Origin: Patagioenas fasciata
Taxonomy: Eukaryota; Chordata; Aves; Columbiformes; Columbidae
DNA: 64,000 nucleotides
NCBI RefSeq assembly: GCF_037038585.1
Contig: NC_092560.1
Coordinates: forward strand, 84,048,049-84,112,048
Direction of reading: 5' to 3'
Numbering within the stretch: position 1 is the first letter of the stretch; every line of letters starts with the position of its first letter. The translations under genes and the position numbers were made by a program. The notes beneath the pieces were generated by a model. It saw only the letters and a program-made list of their open reading frames with translations, had not been told where the DNA came from and did not search any database. This document shows, piece after piece, positions 1 through 12,700 of the stretch.

Positions 1-229
1 CAACCTCTATTATCATTCAAAAGCCTTCTAAGATGTTAGACTGAATTTATCAGAGCGATCAGCTCTTTCATCTATGCCAGATGGGGGTCTTGTCTTGATC
101 CTGACATCTGAACATCCCTTGTTTCCACCCTATAGCTCATCAGGAGGCAATTTATCAGTATTTGAATTTAACGCTTGCAACATGTACCCTGAATCTCTCA
201 GCTTTCCCTTCTCTTGCTCCTAATGCCAG

Positions 230-278
230 ACAAACCTCAGGGTGAAAACATTCCAGGCGTATTCCAGCAAAGTAAAAG
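230..278 (+). CDS. SKA1: SKA1 short coding exon (predicted)
   Basis: A 49-nt exon is predicted here. It follows a strong pyrimidine tract and AG at 228-229 and ends at a GTTAAG donor (279-284). In frame it reads KPQGENIPGVFQQSK, and the ENIP element resembles the ENVP region of human SKA1 just before the microtubule-binding domain. The exon leaves two bases of a split codon, and the next exon (2152) needs exactly one base to complete it, so the phase fits. It is too short to stand out as an ORF. Support is phase, splice sites and weak similarity only. Confidence 0.5.
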
Positions 279-1182
279 GTTAAGGATGTGGACACAAGGT
301 TGCAGGGGAGAAAAGTGAGCCGTAATTTTGGATATTATCACCGGGGTTCTGCTTTCTTTGTGTAACTTACTTGACCTTAAACTTAGATTAACTCCTGGGA
401 ATTGTTTAGGTGCAAATGAGGCTTGTTCAGCAATTATATCAGTTTTGATATCAAGAAGATTCTTTGGGGTGTTGGTTTTCCTTCCAATCTCATCCTGCTT
501 TTGGTCAAGATAATTGTAATATAAGTTTAGCTGGTCCTTCCTTTTCTAAATAGACCCGCATATGTAAAACTAAGCAAGTTTTTTTAAGACTATTCTATTA
601 TCTGTCTGCCAGACCAAAATTGGGCAGAACCCCCAAACCTTCATCTGTTTGAGGCTCTAAATTGAGGGTTTATTATAAAAATTAATGCTCTAGTAATCAC
701 TCAAAACAGGAAATTCCTTGGCCGTTGAGATCTTGCCTAAACATATATATATATATATTAAACATACAATTCAACACCATCCAGCAGGCTGGAATATGCT
801 TCAAAAGCTCAATAGATGAGTCAGGCTTCCCGAGAGTTGAACTTGGTTCAAAGAGCTGTGAAGCGTTTCAAAATCCGCCCGTTAGGCTGCAGCTCCATGC
901 TCTGCTTCATCTGATTTAAAAAAAACCTAAAGAAAACCAGGCCTCCTGTTCTGTGAAATGTAAGGGTACGTTGGATTCTTAACCGCTCGCTGCTGCGTTT
1001 GGATTCCTTCCAATTCACCTGCTCGCAGCCTCTCCGGCGGAACAGCTCTAATTTAAAGTCGGTGCAAACACGCAACCTGAAATGGAGTAGGCTTGCTGCG
1101 TTTTATTTCTTTTTCTTGCGAAGATGGTGAGTTGTGTTCACCCAGACGGGCTGAGAGTAAGCAGATGTACTAATGTACTATG
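279..1182. other. SKA1 intron, no feature apart from an AT microsatellite
   Basis: I see only a short (AT)n run at about 743-758. No coding similarity was recognised. Confidence 0.5.
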
Positions 1183-2094
1183 TTATTCAATATATTCATC
1201 AATGATTTGGATGAGGGAATAGAGTGACTGTCAGCAAGTTTGCTGGTGACACCGAGCTGGGAGGAGTGGCTGACACTGGAAGCTGTGCTACCATCAGAGA
1301 CCTGGACAGGCTGGAGAGTTGGGCGGGGAAAATAGAATGAAATAAAACAAGGGCAAGTGTAGAGTCTGGAATCTGGGCAGGAACAACCCCAGGTTCCAGT
1401 GTAAGTTGGGGAATGAGCTGTTGGAGAGCAGTGAAAAGGGAGCTGGGGGTCCTGGGGCCAGCAGGGTGAGCATGAGCCAGCACTGGGCCCTTGTGGCCAG
1501 GAAGGCCAATGGTACCTGGGGTGGGTTAGAAGGGGGTGGTCAGTAGGTCAGAGAGGTTCTCCTGCCCCTCTGCTCTGCCCTGGGGAGACCACACCTGGAA
1601 TCTTGTGTCCAGTTGTGGCCCCTCAGTTCCAGAAGGACAGGGAACTGCTGGAGAGAGTCCAGCGCAGCCACCAAGATGCTGAAGGGAGTAGTGGAGCATC
1701 TCCCGGGTGAGGAAAGGGTGAGGGAGCTGGGGCTCTGGAGCTGGACAAGAGGACACTGAGGGGTGACCTCATTCATGTTTACAGATATATAAAGGGTGAG
1801 TGTCAGGAGGATGGAGCCAGGCTCTTCTGGGTGACAACCAGTGATAGGACAAGGGGTAATGAGTGCAAACTGGAACACAAAAGGTTCCACTTAGATATGA
1901 GAAGAAACTTCTTCGTGGTGAGGGTGGCAGAGCCTGGCCCAGGCTGCCCAGGGAGGTTGTGGAGTCTCCTTCTCTGCAGACATTCAAACCCGCCTGGACA
2001 CCTTCCTGTGGAACCTCAGCTGGGTGTTCCTGCTCCATGGGGGGATTGCACTGGATGAGCTTTCCAGGTCCCTTCCAATCCCTAACATTCTGTA
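1183..2094 (+). mobile_element. CR1 LINE, 5'-truncated, in SKA1 intron
   Basis: The copy begins at TTATTCAATATATTC and runs through the CR1 3' region to the 3' terminus ending in ACATTCTGTAA. It retains the segment GAGTGACTGTCAGCAAGTTTG that other copies in the window lack. Its 3' end lies only about 57 bases before the SKA1 exon at 2152. It encodes no functional protein; the antisense ORFs across it recur in every copy and are artefacts. Confidence 0.95.
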
Positions 2095-2151
2095 ATGTTA
2101 TTTTTACTACTTCTCCACTATTTATACACCAAATATTCATTCGTTTTACAG

Positions 2152-2289
2152 CGTCACTGGGCTGACTGTGAAACGTGAAGAGCCGACGAAACTTATAGAA
2201 CCTGAACGTGCGAAGAAACCTACAAAAGAGTCGAGACCCATTAAAGAGGTGCCCTTAATAACTGCAGAAGAATTTGAAAGTGTTCCTGC
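2152..2289 (+). CDS. SKA1: SKA1 coding exon, linker and start of microtubule-binding domain
   Basis: This 138-nt exon follows the acceptor AG at 2150-2151 and ends before the donor GTACGT at 2290. It encodes a lysine/glutamate/proline-rich linker (KREEPTKLIEPERAKKPTKE) and then PLITAEEFESVP, the conserved entry to the SKA1 C-terminal domain (human equivalent around PFITCNEF). Reading through the donor gives an apparent longer ORF to 2443, which is intronic. The donor four bases further on (GTAAGC at 2294) looks as good but would break the frame with the next exon, so 2289 is preferred. Confidence 0.85.
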
Positions 2290-3818
2290 GTACGTAAGCC
2301 TGGCTTTGCTTAAACCTCATCCTGGCAATTTGGGTTTTAAATGTGGGTTTGTAAAAGTGAGCTCTTGTAGAACTAAGCCTAACAGAGATGTTGTAAGATT
2401 TTATGTGATCTGTAGGATGAAATATGAACTCCAAATAGTTTAAATGCAACACTGGCAAACCTGAAATTTAAATGAATGGAGCTAATTAGGTGATTTTTTG
2501 GTGTATATTTTGGGAAGATCAGAACTAATTGGTTAAACCCCAAACCTCTTACCTCAAATAATCCATGATAACCTCTCGAAATGTTTGATTTTCCTCAGAA
2601 ATGGAAGGTTTTTCACTGCTGTTGGTGTATGGGGAGAGCAGGGACAGACACCAGCCATTTATCGCTGGTTTATAGGAAGGTTGTGTCTTAATTTGAGCTA
2701 TAGAAGCTATAGGAAGATTCTTATTGAGATGGGAAAGGCATGTTTGTTCTTTGGAGGAAGATTTACACGTATTTCAATAGATCTCTTAATCTACCTTTAT
2801 TTTTAATTCTGTTACCTGGCAATGTTGGAATCCAAGATTGGGAGAGTCCGTTCAACTTATAATTTCACAGACTATTTAACCAAATCTAAACAGTGAATGT
2901 TTGCGAGCTAAATTTTCTTACACCTAATATATCCTCTTGGTAAAATGAGGATTAGGTTCATATCCCAGTTCTCCAGGTCAACGCTGGTTCTACTTTAGGA
3001 TGGCAATAGAAACACAAGTTAATACAGTGTATTTATGCAGCTGCTGTGCTAACATAAGACTGTGCCTATGTTAAGCCTGACTGAGGACTTAATAAAGCCC
3101 AGCTTATGTGTCTAAATCCTGTAGCAACTGTGTACGGTGGGTTTTGCGTCTACCAAAAGCCTCATTCCTTTTTCTCTAGGAAAAATCCAGGTGGTTTTCA
3201 CCCCCTTTGCGCTGAACGGGAAGGAAAATCTATCCCTAATGTAATTAAAAGGGATATAGAATGGCTTTGTATTTTCAGAACCCTGCAGCGGGTATTTCAC
3301 AAAGGTTGATGCTGAGTTAGGGCGCAGATTTGGATCAAACGAAATAGAAACTTGGAAATACTGTTGGCCTTCAAATCTATTGCAGAAAAGGCGACTTTTT
3401 GGAGGAACAGAAAAGAAATGGCACAGTAGATGTTTTGTTGAACGTTGAATTCAAGGCAAAGAAAATGCTTTATTCTATGCCTAAAATCCTACTGCTTAAG
3501 ATCTTTTTAGAATCTATACATTCATTAACACCCTCTGAAGTCTCAGAAGATGGTAACTTGATGGACTATGCGTTTCTTTTATACGAAGCGTTTTTAAGCT
3601 TGGCCACTAGGAGCTTTCCCTATTTTATTTTTATTCCCAGTGGTATATATGCGATATATTGATGTTATTCTCTTCTTTGAAGAACACAGTGCTTTGGTTT
3701 TTAAACCTACAGAAATAAAATCATGTGTTTCGAAAGGGGCTTTTATGGCTTACAAAAAGAAACCAGGTCGCTTGGTGAAGCACGTTTTAGGGTTATTTTC
3801 AATATGAATTAAATGGAT
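2290..3818. other. SKA1 intron, nothing recognised
   Basis: AT-rich unique-looking sequence. Short ORFs (up to 91 codons) match nothing I know. Confidence 0.5.
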
Positions 3819-4670
3819 CGGTCTGGATGAGCGGGTGGTGAGGTGGAGGGTGAACTGGCTGAAGGGAAGAAGCCAGAGAGTCGTGGGCAATGGGGCAGAG
3901 TCCACTTGAGGCCTGGATCCAGTGCAGTGCCTCAGGGGGCAGTGCTGGGGCCGCTATTATTCAATATATTCATCAATGATTTGGCTGAGGGAATAGAGTG
4001 ACTATTAGAGAGCAGTGCAGGGGAAAGGGAGCTGGGGGTCTTGGGGACAGCAGGGTGACCATGAGCCAGCACTGGGCCCTTGTGGCCAGGAAGGCCAATG
4101 GTACCTGGGGTGGGTTAGAAGGGGGTGGTCAGTAGGTCAGAGAGGTTCTCCTGCCCCTCTGCTCTGCCCTGGGGAGACCACACCTGGAATCTTGTGTCCA
4201 GTTGTGGCCCCTCAGCTCCAGAAGGACAGGGAACTGCTGGAGAGAGTCCAGCGCAGCCACCAAGATGCTGGAGGGAGTGGAGCATCTCCCGTGTGAGGAA
4301 AGGCTGAGGGAGCTGGGGCTCTGGAGCTGGGCAAGAGGAGACTGAGGGGTGACCTCATTCATGGGGATCAATATGGAAAGGGTGACTGTCAGGAGGATGG
4401 AGCCAGGTTCTTCTGGGTGACAACCAGTGACAGGACAAGGGGTAATGGGTGCAAACTGGAACACAAGAGGTTCCACTTAAATGTGAGAAGAAACTTCTTC
4501 ATGGTGAGGGTGCCCAGGGAGGTTGTGGAGTCTCCTTCTCTGCAGACATTCAAACCCGCCTGGACACCTTCCTGTGGAACCTCAGCTGGGTGTTCCTGCT
4601 CCATGGGGGGATTGCACTGGATGAGCTTTCCAGGTCCCTTCCAATCCCTCACATTCTGGGATTCTTTGAT
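3819..4670 (+). mobile_element. CR1 LINE, 5'-truncated, with internal deletion, in SKA1 intron
   Basis: The copy starts at CGGTCTGGATGAGCGGG in the tail of the ORF2 region and ends in ACATTCTGGGATTCTTTGAT. Near 4000 the sequence jumps from GAATAGAGTGACT straight to AGAGAGCAGTG, so about 200 bases present in the fuller copies are missing. A second small deletion lies near 4511, where the usual TCAGAGCCTGGCCCAGGC segment is absent. Confidence 0.95.
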
Positions 4671-5321
4671 TAATTTGGAACTTCTCAACCTGGCATCTTG
4701 GACCCCCAGGGGCCTCTCAAATACTCTGTTTCAGGGGTGGTAACGCTGCTTTTATTTAAAAAAAGGTTATGTGTGCTAAGTAGAGCAATTTTTATTAATA
4801 GAAAAACAGCTGCACCTCCAACTTTGAATCTTCATTGTTCAAAAATATCAATAAAGTTGAAAAGTGCATCTAAATAATGGCAATTCAGCCTAAAATTAGA
4901 GCAATTGATTTGGATTTGGCAGTTTTTACACACCCTGTGCAGACCTGGCTATTCTTAAAATTTACAGCGAGCACTTAATTTTAGGTGACGATTGTTGAAT
5001 GCCTGCCTACCTTCTGCTTTGGAATATTGAACTGGTTATGGATGAGCTACTTGTGCTTTAAATTCTTTGTATGTTGGCCAAAAACTGAGGTTTTTCCCAT
5101 TCAGATGAAAATGAGAGTATTTCCTGTTCATTGATCTTTTCACTCTTATTGTCCTCCAGCTTTTAGCTGCCTGATGTGCTGACTTAAAAAGCCCTTATTA
5201 TCTTATTAATCTTATTATTTTAGTCCTGGCTTTACGAAATGCTCGGGAAGCGGTCGTTTCTGTGCTTTTTGGTACTTGGCTTTTTGCTTTGTGGTTACTG
5301 AACTTTAACTTTGATTTGTAG
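4671..5321. other. SKA1 intron, nothing recognised
   Basis: AT-rich sequence with no coding or repeat signal before the exon acceptor. Confidence 0.5.
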
Positions 5322-5491
5322 GTATATGAAAGGCCGCTTGACGTATGAGCAGATTAACGCGGTCGTTCAAGACCTGAACAAGGCCGTGGTGGGCAAGTAC
5401 AAGATTGTGCATCAGCCTTTGAAGTCAATGAATGTAGCAGCCAGAAATCTCTACCACAGGTTCCTGGAAGATGAAACGAAGGATACAAAAG
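5322..5491 (+). CDS. SKA1: SKA1 coding exon, microtubule-binding domain core
   Basis: This 170-nt exon sits between AG at 5320-5321 and a GTATTT donor at 5492. It encodes YMKGRLTYEQINAV, then the helix NKAVVGKYKIVHQP and the segment YHRFLEDETKDTK, all clearly recognisable in vertebrate SKA1. The basic residues (K, R) in this stretch belong to the winged-helix surface that contacts tubulin. The incoming phase (one base completing an alanine codon with the preceding exon) and the outgoing phase (one base of a glycine codon) both match their neighbours. Confidence 0.92.
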
Positions 5492-5633
5492 GTATTTTTC
5501 TTTTGCCTTTGTTAGTACCGATCTTGGAACACTTGGATATTACAGCGCAAGTCTAAAACATTGTAATGACAGCACATGCCTTTTGTGTTAGAATGTAATT
5601 AGAGCATCTTATTCTCTTCTGGATAAAGTGTAG

Positions 5634-6868
5634 CACAGAATGTCAGGGGTTGGAAGGGACTTGGAAAGCTCATCCAGTGCAATCCCCCCATGGAGCAGGA
5701 ACACCCAGCTGAGGTTCCACAGGAAGGGGTCCAGGCGGGTTTGAATGTCTGCAGAGAAGGAGACTCCACAACCTCCCTGGGCAGCCTGGGCCAGGCTCTG
5801 ACACCCTCACCATCAAGAAGCTTCTTCTCATATCTAAGTGGAACCTTTTGTGTTCCAGTTTGTACCCATTAGCCCTTGTCCTACCGTTGGTTGTCACCCA
5901 GAAGAGCCTGGCTCCATCCTCCTGACACTCACCCTTTCCATATTGATCCCCATGAATGAGGTCACCCCTCAGTGTTCTCTTCTCCAGCTCCAGAGCCCCA
6001 GCTCCCTCAGCCTTTCCTCACCCGGGAGATGCTCCACTCCCTTCAGCATCTTTGTTGCCCTACACTGGACTCTCTCCAGCAGTTCCCTGTCCTTCTGGAA
6101 CTGAGGGGCCACAACTGGACACAAGATTCCAGGTGTGGTCTCCCCAGGGCAGAGCAGAGGGGCAGGAGAACCTCTCTGACCTACTGACCACCCCCTTCTA
6201 ACCCACCCCAGGTACCATTGGCCTTCCTGGCCACAAGGGCCCAGTGCTGGCTCATGCTCACCCTGCTGTCCCCAGGACTCCCAGCTCCCTTTCCCCTACG
6301 CTGCTCTCTAGTAGGTCATTCCCCAACTTACACTGGAACCTGAGGTTGTTCCTGCCCAGATTCCAGACTCTACACTTGCCCTTGTTCTGTTTCATTCCAT
6401 TTTCCCCTCCCAACTCTCCAACCTGTCCAGGTCTCTGATGGCAGCACAGCTTCCAGTGTCAGCCACTCCTCCCAGTTTGGTGTCACCAGCAAACTTGCTG
6501 ACAGTCACTCTGTTCCCTCATCCAAGTCACTGATGAATATATTGAATAATAGCGGCCCCAGCACTGCCCCCTGAGGCACTGCACTGGATCCAGGCCTCGA
6601 CTGGACTCTGCCCCATTGACCACGACTCTCTGGCTTCTTCCCTTCAGCCAGTTCACACTCCACCTCACTACCCGCTCATCCAGACCGCACTCCCTCAGTT
6701 CAGCTGTGAGGATGCTGTGGGACACTGTGCCAAATCCCTCACTCAAGTCAAGGCAGACCACGTCCACCGCTCTGCCATCATCCATCCATCTTGTTATGTC
6801 CTCGTAAAAGTCAATGTGGTTGGTCAAGCACCACTTCCCCTTAGTGAAGCCGTGTTGACTGCCCCTAG
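5634..6868 (-). mobile_element. CR1 LINE, longest copy, with reverse-transcriptase tail, in SKA1 intron
   Basis: At about 1.23 kb this is the longest copy. On the minus strand it begins in the reverse-transcriptase C-terminal region (6483-6827): a degenerate ORF2 fragment with HIDFYEDITRWMDDGRAVDV followed by DLSEGFGTVSHSIL, related to the LINE motif F-D-T-V-S-H with D changed to G. The 3' terminus is at the left (CACAGAATGTCAGGGG on the + strand). It is 5'-truncated and inactive. Confidence 0.95.
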
Positions 6869-8853
6869 CAATTATTGTTTTGACTGAAGAGTTTTTCCCA
6901 TGATGGATTTTGTTACTTTATATATTTTCACTGAAAATGTGTCACTTCACCTTGCGTGTTAGCAATAAAACTTCGCACAAAGCTTTAGTTTGGCATCACT
7001 ACAAGTTCTGGAAGTTCCCGCTGTGATAACCAAAGTGTATAAACCGTGTTTTCACTTTTAAACTATTAAAAATGTGTTCTGAAGTCGGGAAATCGGGGTC
7101 ATCGCTCATGCCGCAGTGGCTTTGTGGAAGAGACAGGGCTGTCTGATAATCTTAAGAAGTTTTCCCTTTTTAAACGCGCAGAGAGAGCAAAAACGCACCA
7201 AAATATCTTCCTAGTTGTCCCAAAGCTACACGGCACAGTAAATCTCTAGTATTAAATTCCCCTTTTTGACATTCCTTTCCTTTGGAGAACAAGGATGTAA
7301 TTATTCCCGGAGGGATGTGCTGCGCACGTCAAGCTTGGTGATGTCCTTACAATGCCCTCAGGTTTCCAAGCCGTAAAACATGGAGCGAAGGCTCTTCTGT
7401 CTCACAGAGAGTTCTTTACCCGAAAAACAAGGCTCTCAATATTTGTAGCATGGTGATAACATCACAAACTTTTAGATTCTCGATGCAGATTTTGTGTAGG
7501 GAAGGAATTCTGAGCTGTTTTTGAGACCTGTAGGATAAACATGTATGGAAGTCAGCGTTGTAAAGGACTTCAATAAACCAGGACGTTCAGCATCTGCGTA
7601 TATGCGGTAGATCTTATTTTGGTTCTGTTTGTCGTGCCTAATCATCTAGAAAATCTAGAGAAAAGGCCTGTCAGACACTTTTTAGCTCATTCAACGTCTT
7701 TATCCATCGCGTTTTTCGGGATGAGGTTGTGCATTCATTGATTCGCTCGCTGAGATTTCTCGGCTTCGCATTGCCCAGGTTTCTCAGCCTGGGCTGTTTG
7801 CCAGTTGAACTCCGGCTCTGATTTCAAGATGAGAGAGGATGCTGCCTGGTTTATTAGGATAAGGTTGATCAAGAAAGTGATTCAACTGATTTAGGGATAG
7901 TTAGTTAGATCGCTCAGAAGATGGAATTGACAAACGAAACGGCTACAGATTTGCATTCGCTTAATAAATAAATCAAAGCTTTCCTGGCAACTTCAACTTT
8001 CCAGCTGGCACCAGCTTCTTTCTCTGTGATGAAACTGAAAGGACTGTTCAATAACCTCATAGAAATACAAGACGCTCCATTTTATTTGAGATGCTGCTGT
8101 ATTTACCGTATTTAAGGGTAAAAAGAAGAGGGAGAGCGCTCTCCTTCTCTCTTCTCCAAGCTAAAACATCCCTAGTTTAGGGATTTCTCTCTCATCAATG
8201 CGATATTATCAAAGAACATCATTTCCTTCTACTTATTCTCCTTGAAGATAATTAGGCGTTTCGTTCTTATACCTTAATTAGCACGTTCCTCGTTTCAGAA
8301 TTCTTTTTTGCGCTTTTGTGAAGGCGCGCGGTTAAAACCTTATGGGAAATATTAAATAGATGGTTGTTTTACTAGATCTATAATTATCTCCTGAGTGGTG
8401 TATAAAGGCTGAATATGAAACGGTGGGGAGTGAATATCGGTATGGAGGGCTTAGAACTCCCTCCCTCCTTGTGGCTGCTTCTTTGTGGGGATTTTGGGGG
8501 TTCTGTTGCAAGTATTTTAATGACTTTAACTTCACTCAAGGCCTATAAGCGCTTGATAATGAGCATTTCCTATTAGAAGCAGTTAATCAATGACAGGAAG
8601 GGATGGGCTGGCAGCTCTGATGCAATTCTCTTAAACACAAGGAGGATGCTGTTCCACGTGGTTAATTGTCTATTTTAATTAACAACGATTCTGTTCCAAA
8701 TCTGACGGAAATCAAGGCAACGGTGGCCTGCGTAACTCTGACGTATCTTCAGGTAGTTTGAGATCATCCTACTGCTGATTTTATCTTTTAATCAGCTTGG
8801 GGAATTAAGAATTGCCATTTCCGAACCGTTGAGCGTCGTTATTTGTTTTCCAG
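6869..8853. other. SKA1 intron, nothing recognised
   Basis: About 2 kb without recognisable exon, repeat or RNA gene. Confidence 0.5.
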
Positions 8854-9002
8854 GCGAATTCTTCATCGTGGAGGCCGATATCAAAGAATTCACTCAACTC
8901 AAAGTGGATAAACGCTTCCATAGCATCCTCAACATCCTGCGCCACTGCCAGCGAGTGCGCGAAGTCCGTGGCTCCAGGCTCGTCCGCTACGTCATCTGCT
9001 AA
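8854..9002 (+). CDS. SKA1: SKA1 terminal coding exon and stop
   Basis: The acceptor AG is at 8852-8853. The exon completes a glycine codon and reads EFFIVEADIKEFTQLKVDKR, then HSILNILRHCQRVREVRG and the C-terminus RLVRYVIC, with TAA at 9000-9002. This is the conserved end of SKA1 (human ends similarly in TRYVIT). The antisense ORF over the same bases (8805-9026) is a shadow. The 3' UTR follows; its end is not certain. Confidence 0.92.
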
Positions 9003-9715
9003 CGAGCTTTCCACGCTCCGCTTCACCCAAGATACAGGAGGCCGAAGTATTTTGAGACACGCAGGTTTTGTTGTCTGAACAGAGATTCTATGCGAACATT
9101 CCTCCCCAGGTCTCTTATTTTCTAAAAGCGAGGACCACGAAATATTCTTCAGGCATCTCTCCTAAATTAACATCAAATAACCTCGAAGTATTTTGAGTTT
9201 TGAGAGAAATTGATGTCTTTTTGGTAAATTAGACACACAAACCAAACAGCCAATTGCTGCACCTGTGCTCACACGCGGTTTCAATCCTGTTTTCAAGTCA
9301 ACACTTGGAAGTTTAAATCCTCTGCATGTTAATAATGATCCTTTTGTGTTTAGGAGTTAAAGACTCTGCAGCTCCTCAAAGGAAGCGTTTAATTATTATT
9401 ATTTCTTTAATCCCTCAAAGCAATTTCCAGATTTCCTTAATCTTTTGCTTCTTCTCCTAATTGGATGTGTTGGAGTTTCCTGTGTGGATTGAACAGGAAG
9501 ATCTGAGGTGGTTTAAACGTTTCCAGATCGGTGGTTTTGTTCCCCATGTGGTTTTCATTCTTCATCGTGCAGCCAAGCAAAGTGACTCTTTCTTCCTTAA
9601 ATCTGTGTGTGTTATCCTAACTCATCCAAAATAGCTTCTCTTGTACCCTGTCGGTGTTAAAATGACAACATAACGAGCAAAACACCATCAATTAACATCA
9701 AACATTCTTAATAAA
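9003..9715 (+). other. Probable SKA1 3' UTR and candidate poly(A) signal
   Basis: There is no coding signal after the SKA1 stop. The stretch is AT-rich. An AATAAA hexamer at 9710-9715 is the candidate poly(A) signal, but no cleavage evidence can be seen, so the true end could be nearer or further. Confidence 0.35.
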
Positions 9716-12700
9716 GAGATTTTAGGTTTACACAGCACTCGAGATTCCCTTTTTTTTTGTGGTTTATGGGTTTAAGTAGGCGGGACACTTAGGACAGGCT
9801 TAACTTATTGATGGGCAAACTAACGCTTCAATTCTTTTTCTCCCTCCTATAATTCCTTTTAATGTTTCATCGTGGGGATTGCAATTTGGGATTAATTAGA
9901 TGGCGCTTAACAGCTTTTAGTCTGTTACTGGAGAGTTTTTAATTGTCTGGATTATTTCCCCTTGGGTGGATTTTCACCCATTAATCCCTTATCTTAATAT
10001 CGTGTTTTCTTCCGTGAAATTTAGCCATGGATTGTAGTCACTTTCTACCTTTTCCTCCAAAAATTCATGGTGATTTGCAAGCTGGAAAATTGAAGTGTCC
10101 TGAGAGCTTTAAGGAACAAGAGAAGCGATTAATTCTGGTTTTGGTGAGCAAAGTTCCCTCCTTGGGCTGGCCTAGACAAAATATGGAATTTAATGCTCTT
10201 TATTCCCATCGTTTATTGGTTAAAAAACGCACTTTTTGTTCTCTTTAACCTCTATTTTAAAGAGGCGGCGATGGAAATAATCGGATATCCATGCTCAGAG
10301 CGCTCGTACCCCTGAGGATTGAATTCGGGTGTTATTTTGGGAGGCGGCGATTTCCATCTCTAAGGAGCAATGGAAACGCGCGTTTCACGTCGTTCACGCT
10401 GGATCTTCGCTTGCAGGGAGTTAATCCTGAGCAAAACTGGTCTGGAAGCAGTAAAATAAAGAAGAGATTAATAATTGGTACCAAGCATTATCACAGAGGC
10501 ACTCTGAGCTTAGTTTAAGGGACAACAGGGTCCAAAACAAACGACGTGAGATTAATAAGTGATGATAAATCCAGGCCTTTACATCGCTTTGTGAACTGGA
10601 GCTGTTTGGACTCTCCCGGCAACATTTGACGGTTGTTTCATGCTCAGTAGAAGCCTTGGGAGGTTGATCCATTCTGAAATTTACTTGTTTTTCCCCAAAT
10701 TTCAGGGGGAATTTATTCATAGGAGCAGCTCGACCTCTCTTCCCACGTCTTATTGCGCTGACCAGCCTCGTCTCGCCCATCCCTGCTGACGCAGCGTTTC
10801 AATTATGAACTCATGTTTGCTCTTTATGCAGCGGCTGAGAAACCTGAATAATTAAATCTCCCCATGGCCTGAGCAGGCCGAGCTTCTTCATAGACACAAC
10901 TTAAAAGCTTCACCGGCGTCGTTGCTCACCTGTCCGCTCGTTCCTTAATAGAAAGAGCGGCGCTAAGCGTTAATAATTCAGCTCGGCAAAATCGGCTAAA
11001 TAACAAACCAAAATGTATATAGTTAGATTTATCAAATGGGAAGGTGTTAGGTTGACTGACTGCTTTCCATTTGAACCAATTACAGGTGAGGACTCGGCTT
11101 GACCGCTTTCTCTGGTTGCGTTTTAGGCCAGATTGAAGAGAACGGATGTGAGAACGGCTTAAAAGGTTTGATGCGAAGGAAAAGGAGAAGAATTTGGGTT
11201 GCTTCGTGTGCAAAGAGGCTTTTGGCTGCGGTCTGGATCACGCCAAGACCTCGAAGAAATCGTCATCCGTCCTCTTAATCCCGTAATTTCTAAATCTGCT
11301 CGTTCAGGGTGTGTTTTCCATCAATAATGGGCTCGTTCCTCCCTTGCAGCTCCAGCTCTGCCCTTCGCTCAGGAATAACCGCAAAGGGAGGAAAAAGACC
11401 CGTTAACCTTTTACCTTCTGTCTCTTCCCTGTGTAATCCAATTGGTGTTTGTCTTGCCGCTGCTAATTACTCAGAAGTATGTAATTGCAAGACAAACGTT
11501 TAACGAAGAGCAGTTCAGTGCTAGTCTTTTGGCTGCTCCCATCTGGCAAGAGCGTGGTTGCGGCGGTCGTTTCGGCAGCTTGGATTGAAGGTCTGACGGC
11601 CCGATTCTGCTCCTTGGCAAAAATAACGATGCAAATAAATGAAAATACTAATTGGGACCCTTCATTCTCTGCTGCTGCCCTGTGAGCTTTTGATAATTTG
11701 CCCCAAATATTCCTCTTCTCGTTACTTTTGGGTGCAGTGGGCGTCCAGGGCAGAACCGCCTCCCTACCTTATAATAACCACAGCAAACCCGAGTTGTTTA
11801 AACGTGTTTTTCCCTCTGGGAAATCACCCTGATCTTAATAAGCTTTTGAAATGAAATAATGTGCTGAGTCTTCCAAGCTGGAAATAAGTTGACTTTTTTG
11901 GTGTTTTTTTCTTTGCGGCAGCATTTTCTTCTGGTTATTGCTCAGTTGTTTAAGGAGAGAGAGGCTCAGGATTGCTCCCCGCTGAGAAAGAGCCCTGGGA
12001 TTCTCCATATGGGCTGCACCCTGTAGGATGCGATATATGGGAATGTATCTATATATATAAGTATATGCAGATGAGTTGTTATGGGATCTTAGCACAGGGT
12101 CCATCCCAAACCTGGCGAACCAGCCCTCATCGCGCTCTTCCCTTTCCGCCCCGCAAGCAACAGGGATATTTGGAAATCGCTGGAGCTTTCATCGTTTCTT
12201 TCCCCGCTCGCTAATTAAGCGGGTAATTAAGCAGAACAACAGCAGTTTTACCAATTCTTTAAAACCCCGCGAATGCAAAAACGGCCTCTTTTTTCCCCAC
12301 GCTGCCGCATCCCAGCTACGAATCCCTCGCTCGTAAATAATCCGGCAGCCGAACGCCGTCGCTTTGGGGCTGGGAGATGCCATGGCAACATCTCAGCTCC
12401 TTCCATTTGGGTAGGAATGTATATGCAAGGCGGCAATTAAAATTTAAACAGTCTCTGATGCGGCGAGACCCGCGGTTTATTAATAAAGCATGAGAGCGCT
12501 GAAGGTGATGGGATTTAGAGGGTTTGAGATACTTTGGCCGCAGCGACGTGCTCATGGGGGTTCTTCCTGCTTTGGGATGGGCTCAGCACCCGTACGAGCT
12601 CCTCGGTGCTTTCCCGTCCCCAAATCATCACAAGCGACTTAATATGCAAACCAGGAGATACATATAGGTCTCTCATGATTTTGCCATAGCGTTAATGTTC

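Larger units (their letters stand above)
1..9715 (+). other. SKA1: SKA1 gene, 3' half (spindle and kinetochore associated complex subunit 1)
   Basis: Four coding exons on the + strand assemble, in consistent splice phases, into about 167 residues that match the C-terminal part of vertebrate SKA1 (about 255 residues in human). SKA1 is a subunit of the Ska complex at the outer kinetochore; its C-terminal winged-helix domain binds microtubules and helps hold chromosomes on depolymerising ends during mitosis. The N-terminal coiled-coil exons that assemble with SKA2 and SKA3 lie upstream of the window. The introns hold three CR1 copies. The gene end is placed at a possible AATAAA at 9710-9715, which is a guess; the stop codon at 9000-9002 is firm. 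Confidence 0.9.

Noticed and set aside
2290-2443. Extension of the SKA1 exon ORF past 2289
   Set aside because: The conserved protein continues only from 5322, in the phase given by the GTACGT donor, so this is intron.
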